From NCBI RefSeq assembly GCF_018812025.1, contig NC_063061.1:7057796-7121795 (forward strand): a stretch of 64,000 nt of DNA, given 5' to 3'. Numbering within the stretch: position 1 is the first letter of the stretch; each line of letters begins with the position of its first letter. Shown here piece after piece: positions 59,276 to 64,000 of the stretch. Below the pieces are notes generated by a model, which did no database searches, was not told the origin of the DNA, and saw nothing but the letters and a program-made list of their open reading frames with translations. The stretch is from Megalobrama amblycephala. Its lineage: Eukaryota > Chordata > Actinopteri > Cypriniformes > Xenocyprididae. The translations under genes and the position numbers were made by a program.

Positions 59276-59895
59276 TATTATACAAAGTAAAGTGTATTGT
59301 TATTGACTGCAAAGTGTGTAATGTTTATTATTTGGAATAAGCCAAAGGTACTGAGCATACAGTATATACTATTACCTGTAAAATAATATATTCAGTGTAT
59401 ATTGCTTGTGTTTTCTGAAGACACTCGTAATTATTTTGTAATGTAGCCTACTTAAATCACAAATAAAGTGTACTTATAACACAAAGTGTACTCATAACAG
59501 AAATAAAGTATACTTACAACACAAATAAAAGTATACTTATAACAGAAATAAAGTATACTTATAATACAATGTATATTATAACAAAAAATATACTTTTAAC
59601 ACAAATTAAGTACACTTTAATATCACTAATCAAGCATGTAATTAGTCCCTACACAGACATATACTTAAAGTGTACTAAGTATACTTGAAGTTGTTTCAAT
59701 TTAGCACACATAAGTATACTAAATATACTTAAAGTTGTATTTTAATACTACTTAATTTCAACTTAAATATACTTAGTACAAAATTAGTTGTTTCAAAATA
59801 GCACACTTTAAATGAACTAATCATTAACACACTTGAAATATACTAATAATTAGTCTTGCATCAAGTATACTTAGTATACTTTTTTTTCACTAGGG

Positions 59896-59960
59896 CATAA
59901 CACAACCTATGTGCTATTGTATTGCATTGTATACACAAGCACTTAAATTGTACAGAAGCA
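59896..59960 (+). repeat. 65-bp array, last unit
   Basis: CATAACACAACCTATGTGCT and GCATTGTATACACAAGCACT resume the array interrupted at 56721. Confidence 0.65.
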
Positions 59961-60689
59961 CTGAATCGCGTGGTGGAAAAATAAACTTGGTGGGGAGGGG
60001 GGAAAAAGAAAACTTATCCATCTCGTTATTTCGACATATTAAGTCGTTATTTCGAGATATTGTCGTTTTTTCGACATAACAAGTAGAAAAAAATGCAGTA
60101 AAAATGCGGTAAAAGCCAAAATCGCAAGCCCTATGCGCTACTGTTGCGCCACTGAAGACACTGAATTACACCTGTCCCTTTTTAAACTTCAGTGGCACAA
60201 CCAGACATTGGAGCTAGTGTAAAGAGTGTTTGTCAACAAGGGACGCTATTTGCACTCAGACACTATTGACACTCCGCTATAGGCTTGTGAAAAGTTAACA
60301 GATAAACTATGAATGAAAATGCAATTAGCACAAAACTCTATAGCTATGTAATTGCTAAATTAATTATTAGGCCACGTATTAGAAGTATGGATTAGTAGAA
60401 AAGTATGAATTTGTAGAATATCCAGTGTTATGAAAACTAGACATAGAATAAACGCCTATTGGGTGTTTATGAGAATTTATGGGCTACACAAATTTAACCT
60501 CAATAAAGGTTAGCCTGGAATTAATGCAAATTCCCATGATAAACCTCTAGGATTTTGGAGCACTAACTTGTAACAGTAGGTCAACATAACTGTTGCGTTC
60601 TTTTATTGATTCTGTGTCTTATTCTGCCCTCTAGTGGCTAATATCGATAGAGAACATGCTGCTAACCCTACCCAATAAATACTTTTAAT
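59961..60689. other. Interval without a gene
   Basis: Mostly AT-rich. A short T/C-rich patch at 60018-60085 repeats TCGTTATTTCGA. No supported coding region. Confidence 0.4.
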
Positions 60690-60815
60690 GTTATTAAACA
60701 CTCGTCAGGTTATTTCCACTTTTAGAACATTATTTTCATTTTTATTGAAAAAAAAATGCCTTTCTGATATGTGATGGGAAAATAGCAAAGAGCGAGTTCG
60801 GCAAAAGGCGGACTG
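60690..60815 (+). repeat. Dispersed repeat related to 14640-14775
   Basis: It shares TAAACACT, CCACTTTTAGAACATT, TTTCATTTTTA and TGATATGTGATGGGAAAA with the earlier copy in the same order. The tRNA-like B box of the earlier copy is decayed here. Confidence 0.65.
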
Positions 60816-60849
60816 GAAACCGCGGCGGTCGCGGTGTATCTTTTGGTCA

Positions 60850-61260
60850 TTCCTTTTTTAATTTAATAATGAAATCGGAAAATGAAAAACAAGAAATCGG
60901 CTTGATTGATGAATAAACAACAACAAATATTTGATCTCAACATGTGGGCGGGAATGAAACGCCCCTTTCGTTCGTTCGTTTGTTTTTGGTTTCACATAGG
61001 AAAACGAAAAAAAACGAGGATTGAATCAGGGTAAAAAATCAGGGTATCTTCCGTTCATTCATGTTTTGATTTGATATTGAAATCAGAAAAATTAGAAAAC
61101 CGCACTTTTTTTCGTTTTTCATTTACAAAATGAAAACGAAAAAACAAAAAAATGGCTTGATTTTTCTTTTTTCGTTCTGGGGTAGGAAACAAATAAGCAG
61201 TTTGAATATTCGATCTCTACATGTGGGCGGGAATGAAACGCCTCTTTCCGCTGATTGGTC
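60850..61260. repeat. Diverged duplication, spacing about 275 bp
   Basis: ACATGTGGGCGGGAATGAAA with flanking ATTTGATCTC / ATTCGATCTC occurs near 60940 and again near 61217. The sequence before each is rich in GAAAACGAAAAA or its complement. Confidence 0.65.
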
Positions 61261-62862
61261 AACCAGATGTCAAACCATGTCGTCATCAGTTGTTCATCGG
61301 TTCAGCTCAACAGAATAAAAGTCCCTCGCTCTACAGCTGTACTGATTCTTAACGCGTTTATTCTACATTTTATGTCTTTCTCACGAAATATTAATTTACT
61401 TTGCAGCTGCACACAATTACCCCCATTCTACAACGTTGGCACAATGCCTGTTTTATTGAAGTGACCAAATATAAAAATCTAGCGAAGCTGCTCAACGCAC
61501 TGGCCAGCGAATGTATAGGTATACACTGAATTAAAAAAGTGCAAATCAGTAGCCTATCGATGTAAATATGCAGCAGTCATAACTTTTGTTTTAGACAACA
61601 CCCTGAGTTTTGGACATGAGATGAATTTGAAATATGACAGATATGAAATATATTACATGTTATTAGTTCATCAAAGCGGTGCTATAGAGAGATGGACTTA
61701 AAATGCGAATTGGATGATTTGACGGAGGTGAACTTCAATTCGAAATAGGCTATCACACATTTAAAAAAAAAAAAGTTAAATAAATAAATAAAGGGAAAAA
61801 TGTTAAAACAGTGTTAAAAATAACCGTTATAGTGCTCTCTTAAGAAGATATCAATTATACTTTATCAATATATATCAAAACCCTGAAATAACACTAACAA
61901 TAATAAGATAAAGAGTATTTTTATAGCCTATTTATTGCTATCTGTCTGTGTCAGAAATTAACTGTAATTGATTTAGTTGATTAATTGATTTTCAGGATTC
62001 TCAGGATTTTTAGGATTTTTCCTAATCTTATTAAATATGTATGCTTTCTTTAATGTTAAGTTCTTAAATGTAGTCATTTAAATTACAATAAAATTATGCT
62101 ATAGGTTGTTACCAATTAAATCAATATCAAACAAAGGCTTGCAGAGGTAGCAAAGAAGCAGCACCTGAAGTTGCTTTTTTAGATTTATGAGTTGTTAGAT
62201 TGCTCAGAGAGGGCAGTATATGTGTAGGAATTACAATTGCATAATATAATCATACTAATGTTTTAAACATCATTTTGAATACAGAAAATTTTAAATGACA
62301 AAATGAAACGATAACTGGATTATGAAATTAATGTCGTCAGTAGGTGTCAGCAAGTCATTGTGCTAATCACTGAGTCATTTATTTAAGCGATTCGTTCAAA
62401 ACGCTGATTTATTCAAGAATATATCAATTGGATCTCTATAATCTTTTGGGCCATTGAATCACTCAGTCAACTGATTTGTTCAAAGACTCTGATTCATTCA
62501 GGAATGAAACACTGCTCTGTGCGCTACGAGTCAGTCACACAACATTTCTGATATGCATTGGAAGTTTAGTTGGCAGAGAAAATAAAACACCGTTTTGTCT
62601 GACATTCATTAATAGGCTACTCAATATTAATGAAATAAACTCAGAATATTGCCTTAAACAAAAGTTATAACTTTAAGAAAAGGAAAAAATAGCATGTTGC
62701 CTATACATGTATTATGAAACAGAAGGATTAACTGAATATTTGACATTTGACATGTCCTACACTTCTCTATGAAAACAAAACTCAAAATAGAATAGGCCTA
62801 ATAGATATGCTGTGACTGTAAAATACACACACACACATACATACATACATACATACATATAT
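61261..62862. other. AT-rich interval with a microsatellite
   Basis: No gene seen. 62335-62520 resembles 54210-54370 and is probably part of the same hAT-like family. A (CA)n/(CATA)n microsatellite lies at 62825-62862. Confidence 0.45.
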
Positions 62863-63792
62863 ACAGTACAGTCCAAAAGTTTGGAACCACTAAGATTTTT
62901 AATGTTTTTAAAAGAAGTTTCGTCTTCTCACCAAGGCTACATTTATTTAATTAAAAATATAGTAAAAACAGTAATATTGTGAAATATTATTACAATTTAA
63001 AATAACTGTTTTCTATTTGAATATATTTCACAAAGTAATTTATTCCTGTGATGGCAAAGCTGAATTTTCAGCATCATTACTCCAGTCTTCAGTGTCACAT
63101 GATCCTTCAGAAATCATTCTAATATGCTGATCTGCTGCTCAAGAAACATTTAATGTGTACAATTGTACAAAATATTTGTGTACAATATTTTTTTTCAGGA
63201 TTATTTGATGAATAGAAAGTTCAAAAGAACAGTGTTTATCTGAAATCTAATCTTTTGTAACATTATAAATGTCTTTACTGCCACTTTTGATTGATTTAAT
63301 GCATCCTTGCTGAATAAAAGTATTAATTTCTTTAATTTCTTTTCAAAAAAATAAAAACAAAAATTCTTACTGACCCCAAACTTTTGAACGGTAGTGTATA
63401 ATGCTACAGAAGCTTTGTATTTCAGATAAATGCTGTTCTTTTGAACTTTCTATTCATCAAGGAATCCTGAAAGGTACACAAACTGTTTTCAACATTGAAA
63501 ATAATTATAAATGTTTATTGAGCAGCAAATCAGCATATTAGAATGATTTCTGAAGGATCATGTGACACTGAAGACTGGAGTAACGATGCTGAAAATTCAG
63601 CTTTGCATCACAGGAATAAATTACTTTGTCAAATATATTTAAATAATACACAGTTTTTTTTTAAATTGTAATAATATTTCACAATATTACTGTTTTTTAC
63701 TGTATTTTTAATTAAATAAATGTAGCCTTGGTGAGCAGACAAAACTTCTTTTAAAAACATTAAAAATCTTAGTGGTTCCAAACTTTTGGACT

Positions 63793-63800
<8 letters not shown>
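62863..63800. mobile_element. Second large foldback element
   Basis: The ends ACAGTACAGTCCAAAAGTTT and AAACTTTTGGACTGTACT are inverted. Arms of more than 350 bp remain complementary (for example TAAATGTAGCCTTGGTGAGC near 63717 against its complement near 62928). An internal boundary AACTTTTGAACGGTAGTGTA lies near 63382, matching the internal motif of the foldback at 15359-16286. No coding frame. Confidence 0.8.
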
Positions 63801-63846
<46 letters not shown>

Positions 63847-63851
63847 TTTTT
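63797..63851. repeat. (TA)n followed by poly-T
   Basis: About 30 bp of TA units and then about 22 T, at the edge of the foldback element. Confidence 0.9.
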
Positions 63852-64000
63852 CATAGCCTATCTATCATTTCAAATCCATCCCATGTTGTGTAAAACAAAA
63901 GACATTTTTACACTCAATGTATCGAAGTTGTAGGCTGGGGGTAGTGTGCAGCTGCAAAGTAAATTAATATTTATGAGATAAACTAATATTTCACGTGATG

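Larger units (their letters stand above)
56722..59895. mobile_element. 3.2-kb non-coding DNA element with CCCTAGTG ends
   Basis: The left end CCCTAGTGAAAAAAAAGTAT and the right end ATACTTTTTTTTCACTAGGG are inverted. Both subterminal regions are dense in GTATACTT/AAGTATAC motifs. The interior has no transposase frame; it holds a (TA)n tract, a short hairpin and less AT-rich sequence at 57190-57760. It divides the 65-bp array, and reading across suggests only about 2 bp (CA) was duplicated. The superfamily is unknown. Confidence 0.75.

Overview
The window looks like vertebrate nuclear DNA from a cyprinid-type fish. The only host gene I recognise is an intron-split vertebrate prrg3. The rest is dominated by the mix usual in teleosts: L2-like LINEs with a GTGACTTGACTT-type 3' tail, Tc1-like and hAT-like DNA elements, BEL/Pao, Gypsy and ERV-like LTR elements, and tRNA-derived SINEs. 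There are no bacterial operons, no CRISPR array and no convincing free-standing tRNA or rRNA gene.

Layout. 1-10.5 kb: an L2-like LINE (minus), a possible small two-exon gene remnant, a zinc-knuckle ORF1 remnant, and a decayed retroviral-type gag pseudogene (minus) split by a 1.2-kb solo LTR and a 1.06-kb hAT-type element, both with exact target-site duplications (TSDs). 11-17.6 kb: a hAT-type element, two decayed Tc1-like transposons and a large foldback element. 17.6-27 kb: the quietest part, holding prrg3 (minus; coding exons at about 22.6-23.1, 23.7-23.8 and probably 26.2 kb). 27-38 kb: Gypsy/ERV-like remnants, three fragments of an IS630/Tc1-type transposon in mixed orientation, and a Gypsy integrase with coding minisatellites. 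40.7-48.7 kb: a BEL/Pao element with both LTRs and a 5-bp TSD. It carries a 9-bp-TSD DNA element that itself carries a Gypsy solo LTR, a solo LTR in its 5' LTR, and a MITE fragment. 49.2-60 kb: two degenerate tandem arrays (about 105-bp and about 65-bp units) broken by LINEs, a stack of nested MITEs and a 3.2-kb element. 60-64 kb: AT-rich dispersed repeats and a second foldback element.

The elements do not form a pathway. Their meaning is stratigraphic: because TSDs and interrupted reading frames can be read directly, much of the insertion order can be reconstructed. The deepest stack runs: satellite array, then a LINE, then hAT-like sequence, then a foldback MITE, then a smaller MITE. All transposon reading frames seen are truncated or broken, so I see no intact autonomous element. 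I found no clear new cellular system; the most novel items are the nested stacks, the 9-bp-TSD element, the 3.2-kb CCCTAGTG element and the possible small spliced gene at 3.4-3.7 kb.
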